Source: Henckelia pumila (lineage: Eukaryota; Streptophyta; Magnoliopsida; Lamiales; Gesneriaceae). From it: DNA of 64,000 nucleotides. The notes beneath the pieces are model-generated. The model saw nothing but the letters and a program-made list of their open reading frames with translations, was not told where the DNA came from and did not search any database. The stretch is from contig NC_133123.1 in NCBI RefSeq assembly GCF_033568475.1, positions 21,252,622 through 21,316,621 on the forward strand, given 5' to 3'. Position numbers and translations under genes: made by a program. This document shows positions 23,440 through 33,284 of this stretch, in pieces; position 1 is the stretch's first letter, and each line of letters starts with the position of its first letter.

Positions 23440-23490
23440 CTTGACTTTCGATGAGAAATTTTCATCAAATTTGATGAAGTAATCCTTGTG

Positions 23491-24539
23491 TCATGTCATG
23501 TGATTACTGCAACCACTATCCAAGTACCACATATTCAAGGAATTATTGGTCATGTTCATACATGAATAATCGTTCTCCTCCGTGAAGTTGGCTTCGTTTC
23601 CTTTATTTTTTTGTCTGTGCCAGCAGTCTTTATAAGAGTTGTTTGGAATTTTACAAGTTTTGCATCTATCCCAACAATTTTTTGATTCATGACCCGGTTT
23701 CTTGTAAACAAAACAAGAAGAGTTAGAATTGATATTACCACTGCCTCTTTGATTTTTGTTGAAGCGTGGTTTTCCTCTTCCTCGTCCACGGTATCGATAA
23801 TTTTTTAATCCTCCTCTTTGTTGAAATTGTTGGGATGTGCTTGATTCTCCACCTTCATATTTTTTCTTCTCCGCAATTTTGAGCTTGGACTCAAAGGCTT
23901 GCTCAATGGATGGTCCAACGAATTTACTCATCCTTTTTTCATGGGCTTCTAAAGAACCCATCAACTCCACCATCGTGAATTTTGATAAATCTTTTGATTC
24001 TTCAATTGCAGTCACAACATGTTCAAATTTTTGTGGCAAGCTCCGTAGGACTTTTTCAACAATTTTCTTGTCTTCGATGGTATCTCCGTAACTTTTCATT
24101 TGATTGATTATTTCAACTACACGTGAAATAAAAGTGCGGATATCTTCATTATCTTTCATGGCTAAATTATCAAAATCTCGCCATAAAGATTGAAGCTTGA
24201 TGGAGATAACTTTCTCGGACCCTTGAAACTTCATTTTTAAAATATCCCAGGCTTTTTTGCAATTTTCGGCACCCATTATTCTGGGAAAAATGGATCGATT
24301 TACGCCTTGTTGGATGAACAATAAGGCTTTGGCATCTCTCCTGATATTTTCCCGGTACTCCTTTGCTTTGCTTGAGTCCACGTGGCCAAGGTTTCGGCAT
24401 CTGCTGGTTCTGGTATACCATTCTCTACTATCTCCCAAAGATCTTGAGAGATAAATAGAGTTTTCATCTGGACTCTCCAAAATTCATAACTTTCCCCATC
24501 AAATACGGGAATGGGTGTAGTTAATGAATCTTTAGACAT
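23491..24539 (-). pseudogene. Copia B gag and protease
   Basis: Starts MSKDSLTTPIPVFDGESYEF at 24539. A frameshift near 24375 is followed by UBN2-type gag (KMKFQGSEKVISIKLQSLWR, LPQKFEHVVTAIEESKD), a damaged zinc knuckle CFVYKKPGHESKNC (second Cys replaced by Tyr), a second Cys-rich motif CKTCKIPNNSYKDC, and protease WYLDSGCSNHMT. A TGA at 23491-23493 then replaces the expected Gly codon. Confidence 0.9.
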
Positions 24540-24580
24540 TTTTTGTCTTTAGAATATTTTTGCAAAGGAGAAATCGGACG

Positions 24581-24594
24581 TGGCTCTGATACCA
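24581..24594 (-). other. Primer-binding site of copia B
   Basis: TGGTATCAGAGCCA on the minus strand, six bases inside the 5' LTR; initiator tRNA-Met type. Confidence 0.9.
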
Positions 24595-24600
24595 CAATTT

Positions 24601-25002
24601 TGTTGGGTACCAGTAATATATTTGGTAGTATGCAAGGATTTCAATGAAATAATTATGAACTGCTGTTGGAAGCTTTAGATTTTAATATGAACAGAGCAAA
24701 AAATAAGCGAAAGAAGGAAACAGAGAAAGAACGAAGGAAATGATTTTTATTCTGCACGATGATTTTTCTTCACACTGATTATTGCCTTTTATAGGCAATT
24801 TACAGATTACAATTCAAAGATGATTACTTCAAATTCAACACGCGTGATATTAATTAAATTGGATGCATGCTTCTGGACACCATTCTTGACCATGAATGAT
24901 TATGTCTCTCGGCCATCACTTTTGATTTGTCTTGTGCATTAAATGTATCAAGACAAATTTGAATTCATGCATTACACATGCATTACAAAATAATATTTTA
25001 CA
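24601..25002 (-). repeat. 5' LTR of copia B (402 bp)
   Basis: Pair of 20147-20549; same TG...CA ends, followed outward by TSD TGGCG (25003-25007). Confidence 0.9.
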
Positions 25003-25007
25003 TGGCG

Positions 25008-25200
25008 TTCTTTGATATGGAGCCGATCTTTGCTGGAAAAGGGGGTTTGTTGGCATGTGAGAGACGGAACAAAAATTGATATCTCTAAAGATAGATGGAT
25101 TCCGAGTGTAAGGGGCCGAATTAGTATGATCTAAGAGCATACTTCTTACACGAAAGTCAAGGATCTTATGGCAAATGGAGGATGAAATAAACTGGTGGTC
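25008..25200 (+). pseudogene. LINE block 3: linker between RT and zinc-finger region
   Basis: Rejoins block 2 after removal of copia B: SYLWR-SLIWSRSLLEKG, then VCWHVRDGTKIDISKDRW, typical of the plant L1 linker. A TAA at 25132 and later frame changes break it. It ends at TGGTC 25196-25200, the target of gypsy C. Confidence 0.82.
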
Positions 25201-26682
25201 TGACCAACGATTTCGGTTGGGAAAATTCTAGCAAGTGAACTAGGTCAAATTATAATATAGTTGAACAGAGTCCAAGTCGATCCCATGGAGACTAATGTTT
25301 AAATACTAAGATATAGACTATTTAACTTAATCTAGGAAAATTAAAATAAAGGATTTTTAAGAATTATTAACCTAAAGAAAATAAACTAAATTATTCTAAA
25401 GCAGAAGTTTAAATTAAATTAAATGAGCAGAAAAACTTTAAGACTGATTCAAATTTTAGGAAAATGACCAGGAACACACAACGGTACCAGACATCGATAA
25501 TTTCCACGTATTGGATTTAATCAAACAAGAATCATTCATATTCACGATGAAATTCCGTAGAATAATTATTAATCTATTTCTAGAATTAATAACCCTATTT
25601 TTATTTAACAGTCCAATTATTTCTAATTTAATTTAATTAAACAAAATGCATTCACGAGTTATGGAATTTCAGCATTCCCTTAAAATCGCACACTAAAACC
25701 GAATACTATTTCTAGTCGGTTTAACCATGTGTTGATCAATATTTTTGAAGCTAATTTCAATCTCTTCTTTTTCAAGTCCAGATCGAACAACAAACATGCA
25801 ATTAATTGGCCAGATCAAAAGCAAGAAATACGCACAAATATTAATCAATAAATATTTCATAAATAAAAAATCAATCAATCCATTCCATGAACAAAAATCA
25901 AAAGTCTGGCCCTATCGTGGCCCTGGTCAAAAGGCGACTACTCCATAATATCAAAAAGAGACAAAATTCTCATGTTTGAATTCAACATAAATAAATCAGA
26001 AAAAGAAGAATAAAGAAAATCTCAGCGATGGTGCCGAATCTTGCTTGCTTCTTCAATTATGCTCTCAGCCGTCAGTTCCAAAATCTGGCAAAAGTTTTAG
26101 AGTCCAAAGTCCTTTTCCAATTAGGGCTTAATTCCCTTTTATATTTTTCTCAAAAAGCCCTATTTTTCTTCCAAAATAATGTTCAATATTGCCTCCAATA
26201 AAAGAGTCCCGAAATTTCCAAATTCTGGCAATATTTTTTTTTCCAAATATGCGAACCACACGGACCCCAGATAAGGGTCCGTGTACCCCTCTGGAGGTCT
26301 TCTGTCTCGGATTTCTTCATTTACATGGGCACGGAGGTTGATCCAAAAATGGCACGGGGTCCGGACATTAAACTAGGCCGAATCCTTCTTTCTCTCTAAA
26401 ATGCACGGACCCCCTTCTAGAGCATGCACGAGGTCCGTGTATTTTTCTTCTCTTCAATTTATTGGCGTCTTATGATTTCTCCGTGTTTTTCGGCCAAGTT
26501 CCAACGTAGCATCGCATTGTTTGACTTTTTCTTCAATATTTAAGCTTTTTCAAATTTTAGTCAAACCTACAAACAGATAAAAGTATGACGATTTAGGCGC
26601 AAAACTCGGAGTAAAAATGCCAGATAAGCACGAATACGACAAAATAAAGTGCCAAATAAGCTATAAGATTTGTGCTTATCAA
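25201..26682 (-). repeat. 3' LTR of gypsy C (1482 bp)
   Basis: Full LTR, TG...CA on either strand. Contains a GC-rich segment near 26255-26440 with repeated CACGGACC and GGGTCCGTG motifs. Its last part aligns with 28911-29862. Confidence 0.85.
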
Positions 26683-28269
26683 ATCCCCCACACTTAGCTT
26701 TTGTTCGCCCTCGAACAAATCAAAAAAAAATTAAAGATGAAAAATATCAATGATTTACAACACAGAGTGGCACAATCAAAACCTTTGAATCTACCAAATC
26801 TCGTCACACCCAGTCAAAAACTCATACGTCGAAAAGCACAAGCCTCGCTTTCGTCACAATTCAAAACTCGAACACTACCCAGTAAAGATCAACAGAATGA
26901 GACGTGTGTAATGTGAGTGTCAGAACTTATACTCCTCAAAAGTTTTTTGGTTTAAGGATCTCTCATGTTTATTCACCAATATAATTTTTTTTTCTTTTTC
27001 TCGCCCCATATGCTTGTCTTTCATATCCCTCTCTACTAAATGTGGAACAATTATGACTCGATCAATAGGTCTTTTAAGCTTATAACGTTAGGCCACGATT
27101 CACGGCTACAATAAAGGATAGGAATTCAAAAGTGAGAGACAACAAACAAATTTGTCTTTTAGCATAATTAAATAGCTCCAATCCCCATCAATTATTGAAT
27201 TTCATCGCTTCCTTTTACTTCATCAATGCAACCCCTTCTTATTCTTTTTCCTCTTTTTTTTTCAATACCCCTTGAATTTTTTTCGGGTACTTTCTTTTCT
27301 TTTTCATTTTTTTTCAATTCAACCCTTTCTTTCATTCAAAAATAATTCACCAACTCCTTCAAATGTTTTTTTGTGAATACTTGGAGTTTTTGTATATTTA
27401 AAAGCGCCAAAAGGGTTTGTTTCTCTCAAAACTTAGGTAGGAAAAATAGTGTATAGACTAAAAATCAGGTGGTTAATGTAGGACAGAAGAAATGACGAAT
27501 GGGGTCTAATTGCGTGCCATTGGCACACACCATTCGATTTTTTTATAGGATCAATGGGGTTACTAGGGACAAAAGTGATGCATTAGGTAGGCTCGAAAGG
27601 CATAAACGGTCCAAAGATCGCCTAAATCATTCCTAAGTCATAATCATTCAAATTTTTGCTTCGAGGACTAATCAGACAAGTTATAGGGAAAATAACTGCT
27701 TCACTAACTCTCCATTTTTTTTCCATGAGATCACCTCTTACCAATTCATAATTAACTTGCATAAGTTTGACAAAAGTGCATGAAGGATGTCTCATAAAGT
27801 CAATGCAAAACTAGTTCATATCAAAGTTTCTCCTTGCAACTACAGCTAATCTCATTCAGTTCGAGGCAAGAAACAATTTCTCAAGTGATCAAAAATCGAG
27901 CAAACTAATTGGTATGTCATGTAAACCACAAGTTCTCATCTCTTTTTTATTTTGAAAAGTGTTGCTAAGTGATGTGAAACATAGTGTAATGAACGACCTA
28001 CCCCCACACTTATAATGCGACACTGTCCTCAGTGTTAAGCTAATAAAAATTAAAGCAAGAAAAATAGTAATAACAAAAACACTTCCCTAAAAAATGTCCA
28101 CTGCCATGCAAAATAAGGGGTAAGCGACCGCCTGAATAGCGACAGCCTGAATGATGTGATTCCCCACACTGCACGAGTTCTCCTCCGCAGCCAATGATAT
28201 ATCAGTTAAAGTAAAATATCTGCACCCACAAAAATACGTTGAGATTAACTAAAGAAGAACTAAAATAAA
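26683..28269 (-). other. Non-coding 3' internal region of gypsy C
   Basis: About 1.6 kb without a credible reading frame, rich in T/C tracts. It begins with the polypurine tract next to the 3' LTR. Just after the protein end, 28322-28341 holds (minus strand) GCTTGCTGGGAGGCAACCCA, a conserved motif I recall from large plant gypsy elements directly after pol. Confidence 0.6.
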
Positions 28270-28908
28270 TTAAACAAAAAAACAAAATGAAACGAAATAA
28301 ACGAACAAAAGAAAAAGAAACTGGGTTGCCTCCCAGCAAGCGCTAAATTTATAGTCTATAGCCATCACTATGGGTCCAAGTCCTTTTATATCATCGATGC
28401 TCCACCCCATTGTGCGAATATAATCGAGTAAGAGCCTAGCAAGCTTTGATTCTTCCCTACCTGCCAAAGAAGATGACACAATTACAGGTATACTTGAATC
28501 TTCCAATGTCAGATATTTCAAATAAGAGGGAAAAGATTTAGATTCAAGTACAGGAGGCTCTTCGACAGAAAGTTTTGGATTTTGCGAGATTGCAGTTAAT
28601 TCTTTCGTCTTCAAAGAGGACAATTTCATTGCGTCTCGTACCTCCCTATTGCCACCTACACATGTACTACGAGCATCAACATTCACACAAGAATCATTGA
28701 CTTTAGGATAAGAGGAATCATTTTTAAACATATTAAGCACAACTTGCTTCTCATTCAACCTAAGTATTAATTCTCTCTTCTGAACATCAATTAATGCTCA
28801 ACTGGTTGCCAAGAATGGACGTCCTAATATCAAAGGAGCTTCACGATCATCATCCATATCAAGTACCACAAAGTCCACAGGAAAGATAAATTCATTAACT
28901 TTAAGCAA
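28270..28908 (-). pseudogene. Gypsy C protease and RT-entrance fragment
   Basis: Minus-strand coding remnant. Protease C-terminal part: [27 protein letters not shown], then a TGA (near 28797) and ALIDVQKRELILRLNEKQ. It continues (28758-28270) into the region just before RT: PSYLKYLTLEDSSIPVIVS, LARLLLDYIRTMGWSIDDIK. The order protease then RT, and these motifs, are Ty3/gypsy (Athila/Tat-like). RT catalytic motifs are absent. Confidence 0.83.
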
Positions 28909-28910
28909 CA

Positions 28911-29862
28911 CATTCACGAGTTATGGAATTTCAGCTTTCGCCTAAAATCGCACACTGAAACCAAATACTACTTCTAGTCGGTTTAACCATGTGTTGATCA
29001 ATATTTTTGAAGCTAATTTCAATCTCTTCCTTTTCAAGTCCAGATCAAACAACAGACATGCAATTAATTGGCCAGATAAAAAGCAAGAAATATGCACAAA
29101 TATAATCAATAAATTTTCATAAATAAAAAATCAATCAATCCATTCCATGAACAAAAATCAAAAGTCTGTCCCTATCGTGGCCCCGGTCAAAAGACGACTA
29201 CTCCATAATATCAAAAAGAGACAAAATTCTCATGTTTGAATTCAACATAAATAAATCAGAAAAATAAGAATAAAGAAAATCTCAACGATGGTGCCGAATC
29301 TTGCTTGCTTCTTCAATTCTGCTCTAAGCCTTCAATTCCGAAATCTGGCAAAAGTTTTAGAGTCCAAAGTCCTTTTCCAATTAGGGCTTAATTCCCTTTA
29401 TATTTTTCTTAAAAAGCCCTATTTTTCGTTCAAAATAATGTCCAATATTGCCTCCAATAAAAGAGTCCCGAAATTTCCAAATTCTAGCAATATTTTTTTT
29501 CTTCCAAATATGCGAACCACACGGACCCCGGATAAGGGTCCGGATACCCCTCCGGACATTTTTTCTAACACGTGACCAGTAACTACTCGGACCCCGGATA
29601 AGGGTCCGTGTACCCCTCCGGAGGTCTTCTGTCTCGGATTTCTTCATTTACATGGGCACGGAGGTTGATCCAAAAATGGCACGGGGTCCGGAATCGCATT
29701 GTTTGACTTTTTTCCAATATTTAAGATTTTTCAAATTTTAGTCAAACCTACAAACACATAAAAGTATGACGATTTAGGCGCAAAATTCGGAATAAAAATG
29801 CCAAATAAGCACGAATACGACAAAATAAAGTGTCAAATAAGCTATAAGATTCGTGCTTATCA
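28911..29862 (-). repeat. 5' LTR of gypsy C, truncated and rearranged
   Basis: Aligns with about 25650-26682 of the other LTR but lacks the first 450 bp. It also carries an extra copy of a roughly 60-bp GGACCCCGGATAAGGGTCCG segment (29520-29625) and lacks about 150 bp present at 26370-26510. So the LTR pair cannot be dated simply. Confidence 0.8.
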
Positions 29863-29867
29863 TGGTC

Positions 29868-30723
29868 CAACAGTTATTTTCGCCTTACTTGGTGAATGAA
29901 ATATTGGCAATTCCAACTCCCTTGTTGCAACAAGAGGACTTTAGATTCTGGCCACTGGATCCGAAAGGGAGATATTCAGTGCGTGAGGGGTATAAAAAAG
30001 AAATGGGATTTTATGACTCTCCAGTTTCGAGCTCGAGTTCTCAGTTAAAGAGCTGGTGACAGTTTCTTTGGGCTCTCTCGATACCTCCGAAAGTCCGCAT
30101 ATTCTGCTGGCGAGTGGCACACAATATAATCCCTACGGAGCAGAATCTTTTGACTCATCATATGCCGGTATCTGGTATGTGTCCACTTTGTAGGGCGAGT
30201 TGTGACTCAACAAGTCATGGATTATTTACGTGCCCAATAGCCAAACCGAGTTGGAAAGAATCAAGCTTCTGGGTGCTTATCAAACAGGTTCGACACTTGG
30301 GTGTCCTTGATATATTCCTTTGGATGAAATAAAAGCTATGCAGAAAAGACTTTGAGGTCTTTGCAATGAGAACTTGAGCGAATTGGAGCAAGAGATTGAG
30401 ACTAATCCATAAAAATGGGAGTCGGCCTTCAGGGATTTTCGTAGATTGGGGAGAGAGCTTGCTTCACGACTTCCGCCTTGCTCGAACAGCCTTGAATGTG
30501 AATATTGAAAAAGCGGCGCTCTCCGGGGGTCTTAGCTGTTCCTCCTGAAAGTAATATTCGTATGGATATTGATACTGCCTACAATGAGAGAACTAATAGT
30601 TTCACTATTGGTGGGATCATCCGTAATCATGAGGAGCAACCTGTATTATCTTTTGGACGCCAGATCGACAAGCCCCAATCGTTTTTATGCTTCGAGCTCA
30701 TGGCAATAGAGGGATTTTAAAAG
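29868..30723 (+). pseudogene. LINE block 4: zinc-finger (zf-RVT) and RNase H start
   Basis: FSPYLVNEILAIPTPLL, DFRFWPLDPKGRYSVREGY and IPPKVRIFCWRVAHNIIPT, with CPLCRASCDSTSHGLFTC, form the plant L1 zf-RVT module. RNase H then begins with MDIDTAYNERTNSFTIGGII. Stops and frame changes are present (TGA near 30057). The block is interrupted by a hAT-like MITE at 30724. Confidence 0.85.
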
Positions 30724-31425
30724 TAGGGGTGGGCACGGGTCGGGTTTTTCGGTTTTTGAGTTATTCGGGTCGGGTACCCGAAAATTCGGGTAGTGTTTTG
30801 AACTACCCGAAACCGAACCGAAATGGTCGGGTACCCGACTAGTCGGTTACCCGATTGAATCGGTTTCGGGTCGGGTCGGTTTCGGTTTTTCGCTTCAAAA
30901 AATTATGAAAAAAATATATACAATCTACGAATTAATGTACCAAGTAATGTACCAAAAAAATTCAAATATTATCAAAATATTATTTTTCAATGTTCATAAT
31001 AACAATCCAAACAATGAAATAATTAATCGTTAATGTTCCAAGATAAAATTAGCATCGTTAGACAATTATATATAAATTTTTTTTAAAACAATCATATATA
31101 TAGAGAAAAAATCAAAAGCATATTGAAATCAATACCAAAAAAAACACCACCAAAATTTTAAAATACTAATCACTTATAAATTTATACAATCTATAGTCCA
31201 TAGTCCAAATCAATAACATCCATATAATTTTTGTTTTAAAAAATGTTAATTATAATTGGGTACCCGATCGAGTATTTCGGGTAGTAAAATACTACCCGAA
31301 CCCGATCCGACTAGGTGTAAATCGGGTTTGGTTATTACCCGAACCCGATTAAAAAACCAAAAAAACCAAAATTTGCACCCGATCGGGTTCGGGACCCGAA
31401 TTACCCGATCCGATTGCCCACCCCT
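30724..31425. mobile_element. hAT-like MITE (702 bp) with TAGGGGTGGGC inverted ends
   Basis: Ends TAGGGGTGGGC and GCCCACCCCTA are perfect 11-bp inverted repeats. Flanks TTTAAAAG (30716-30723) and GTTAAAAG (31426-31433) agree at 7 of 8 positions, as expected for a hAT 8-bp duplication. Sub-terminal regions on both sides are full of CGGGT/ACCCG repeats that would fold back. No coding capacity. It sits inside the LINE RNase H region. Confidence 0.82.
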
Positions 31426-31433
31426 AGTTAAAA

Positions 31434-31758
31434 GGTTGCTCATTCCCACAACTTTCAAGTTAATCATATCGCTTCAGATTCTCTTTTAGCTGTGCAAACA
31501 GTCACCTGGCCGGAAGAGGATCTCAATTATGCAGGATCCATTGCTACAGATATCAGACGTATTTTGGATTCTCATAGTAACACGTACCATATTCGACGAT
31601 CGACAAATGTTGTTGCACACTCGATCGATTACTGCTTTTTCTATTTCCTCCTCTTCTAATTTTGTGTGGAGATTGGAAAATTTTCTTTATGGTTGATATA
31701 TCTCGTAACTAAAGACCTATTAGCCCCTCAATAAATTACAAGATATTGACTATAAAAA
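31434..31758 (+). pseudogene. LINE block 5: RNase H end and 3' tail
   Basis: After the MITE the RNase H frame resumes: VAHSHNFQVNHIASDSLLAV, then QTVTWPEEDLNYAG and RRSTNVVAHSID, the last matching the usual R-x-x-N-x-V-A-H motif. A short 3' UTR follows, ending in TATAAAAAAA against the target duplication. Confidence 0.82.
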
Positions 31759-31771
31759 AATAGCATTTTAA
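31759..31771. repeat. LINE target-site duplication, right copy
   Basis: AATAGCATTTTAA directly after the A-rich LINE tail. It matches 10208-10220 across 21.5 kb of intervening insertions. Confidence 0.85.
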
Positions 31772-31948
31772 ACACATATTTTCAAAAATCTGGCATTAAA
31801 CCTCCTACCAAAAAAAGCAAATGTGTCAATTTTTATAACAAATAGTTTAAATGTGTTTGGTACAATTAGCTCATACAATATATATTGATTTAACGATGAT
31901 TGACAAATACAATAAATGGAACTTAATTTTGATTTGTACTTTGAAATT

Positions 31949-32562
31949 TAGATGGTGTTTGGCTAAACTTATTAAAAAGAGTTTATAAGCTCCTAGAGCT
32001 TAAAAGCTGTTTAACGAACTTATAAGATGTTAGAACTTATTTTAAAAATAAATTGTTAAAGTGTTTGAGTAAACTTATTTTAAATAACTTAAAGATGTTG
32101 ATATGTTTGGTATTATAAGATCTTTTAATCATCAAAATTATCAAAAATGGTATAATTCTATGAAAATAATATTTCTGAGTTATACATATACGAAAATAGT
32201 TTTATAATAAACCTATATTAGAAAATAAAATTGTTTTAATATTTTACTTTAGAAAAATTTATGTGATTTGGAATTTTTTTAAAATAATATTTAATATTTT
32301 ATGGGCGGAGGATATGATGGAGATTTATTAAAATATTCAAGGATATTTTAGAGAGATAGAATATTAAAATAAAATCTTTTTGAAAAAAAGTACCCCCCTT
32401 ACTTTTTAAAAAACAGTTTATAAGCTGTCAAACAACTTATTTTGACATCTTATAAGCTGTTTTAAAATCTTTTTATCAAACAAATTTGTGGAGCTTATAA
32501 GCTCCAAAACAACTTATAAGTTGTTTTGGAGAGCTTATAAACACAGTCAAACACCCACTAAG
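31949..32562. mobile_element. Long foldback MITE (about 0.6 kb)
   Basis: Left end (GGTGTTTGGCTAAAC ... GAGTTTATAAGCTCC) and right end (GGAGAGCTTATAAACACAGTCAAACACCC) are inverted copies. ACTTATAAG-type motifs fill both sub-termini. The target duplication is not clear, so the superfamily is open. Related decayed sequence occurs at 42545-42680. Confidence 0.6.
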
Positions 32563-32638
32563 ATAGTTTTATATAAGGTTTCACCAATTTATATTTGTGA
32601 GAATAACCTACCTAACCCAAATCAACAATTAAAGGTAA

Positions 32639-32662
32639 TATATATATATATATATATATATA
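32639..32662. repeat. (TA)n microsatellite
   Basis: Twelve TA dinucleotides. Similar runs occur at about 33003-33022, 40925-40944 and 51054-51068. Confidence 0.9.
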
Positions 32663-33151
32663 ACCGAGTTTTTACTAAAAATAGTAATTTTCCGCCAAAA
32701 TGTAATTGTAAAAAAGAAATAATGATTATTAATATTATATATAATAATGATGATGATAATGGTTTTTAATTCAAAATTCGAAATATAATTTGATAGTATC
32801 ACTATTTTTGAGTTTTAATTATTTGTGCCTGAAAAAATCCATAAATGCAATGTATGATATTTTTACAATTTTTCAGTTAAAAAATTGAAATTTGATCAGA
32901 TTTTATCACTAATTTTTAATTTCAGTTATTTTTTTACTCCAAAAAAAATTCAGTTAATTTGAAATTTTTTTCCATATATACGTGAAAAATATCCATAATA
33001 CTATATATATATATATATATATAATATTTTCTCAAATTTCGGTTTAAAATTTGAAATTTGTTCGGATGTTATCATCATTTTTAAATTTATGTTAATTTTT
33101 TGTGTCCACGTACATATGAAAAATTTCATAAATGTTATATATATATATAGA

Positions 33152-33284
33152 GTTTTGATATCGTGAGCAAACATCATGAGCACCCATGTGAGCACATGCT
33201 AACGTGACATCATGTACATTCAATAGGTGAGTGACACATTAGCAGGTGCTCACATGAGTGGTTACGATGATTGATCACCATATG
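33152..33284. mobile_element. Short foldback MITE inside the tandem array
   Basis: About 130 bp that is almost entirely one inverted repeat. The left half (ATCATGAGCACCCATGTGAGC and CATGCTAACGTGACA) is matched on the other strand by the right half (TGACACATTAGCAGG, TGCTCACATGAGTGG). Exact ends and duplication are unclear. Confidence 0.6.

Larger units (their letters stand above)
20147..25002 (-). mobile_element. Ty1/copia retrotransposon B (4.9 kb), TSD TGGCG
   Basis: Complete minus-strand element: 5' LTR 24601-25002, PBS 24581-24594, gag-pol 24539 down to 20557, polypurine tract AAGGAGGAG (complement of 20550-20558), 3' LTR 20147-20549. TSD TGGCG lies at 20142-20146 and 25003-25007. The LTRs differ at about eight bases plus one indel over 403 bp (about 2%). 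gag-pol is nearly collinear but carries a frameshift near 24375 and several in-frame stops, so it is inactive. Confidence 0.93.
25201..29862 (-). mobile_element. Ty3/gypsy-type element C, internally deleted, TSD TGGTC
   Basis: Ends TGACCAACG ... GCTTATCA, with TSD TGGTC at 25196-25200 and 29863-29867. The orientation is minus: a purine tract (complement of 26683-26694, GTGTGGGGGATT) adjoins the left LTR, which is therefore the 3' LTR (25201-26682). The right (5') LTR survives only as 28911-29862 and is fused directly to protease coding sequence, so the PBS, leader and gag are deleted. The protein region keeps only the protease and the entrance to RT (28270-28908); RT core, RNase H and integrase are gone. 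It could only have moved with help from an intact relative, or was deleted after insertion. Confidence 0.87.
10221..31758 (+). mobile_element. 5'-truncated L1-type LINE, split by four later insertions
   Basis: The LINE begins inside reverse transcriptase at 10221 and ends after an RNase H domain with a short A-rich tail near 31753-31760. The 13-bp sequence AATAGCATTTTAA lies immediately before it (10208-10220) and after it (31759-31771), the length and form expected of an L1 target duplication. LINE sequence survives in five blocks: 10221-10635, 19822-20146, 25008-25200, 29868-30723 and 31434-31758, about 2.1 kb in total. Removing each inserted element and one copy of its target duplication rejoins the LINE at each break. 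The rest of the 21.5 kb is copia A, copia B, gypsy C and a hAT-like MITE. Confidence 0.88.
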
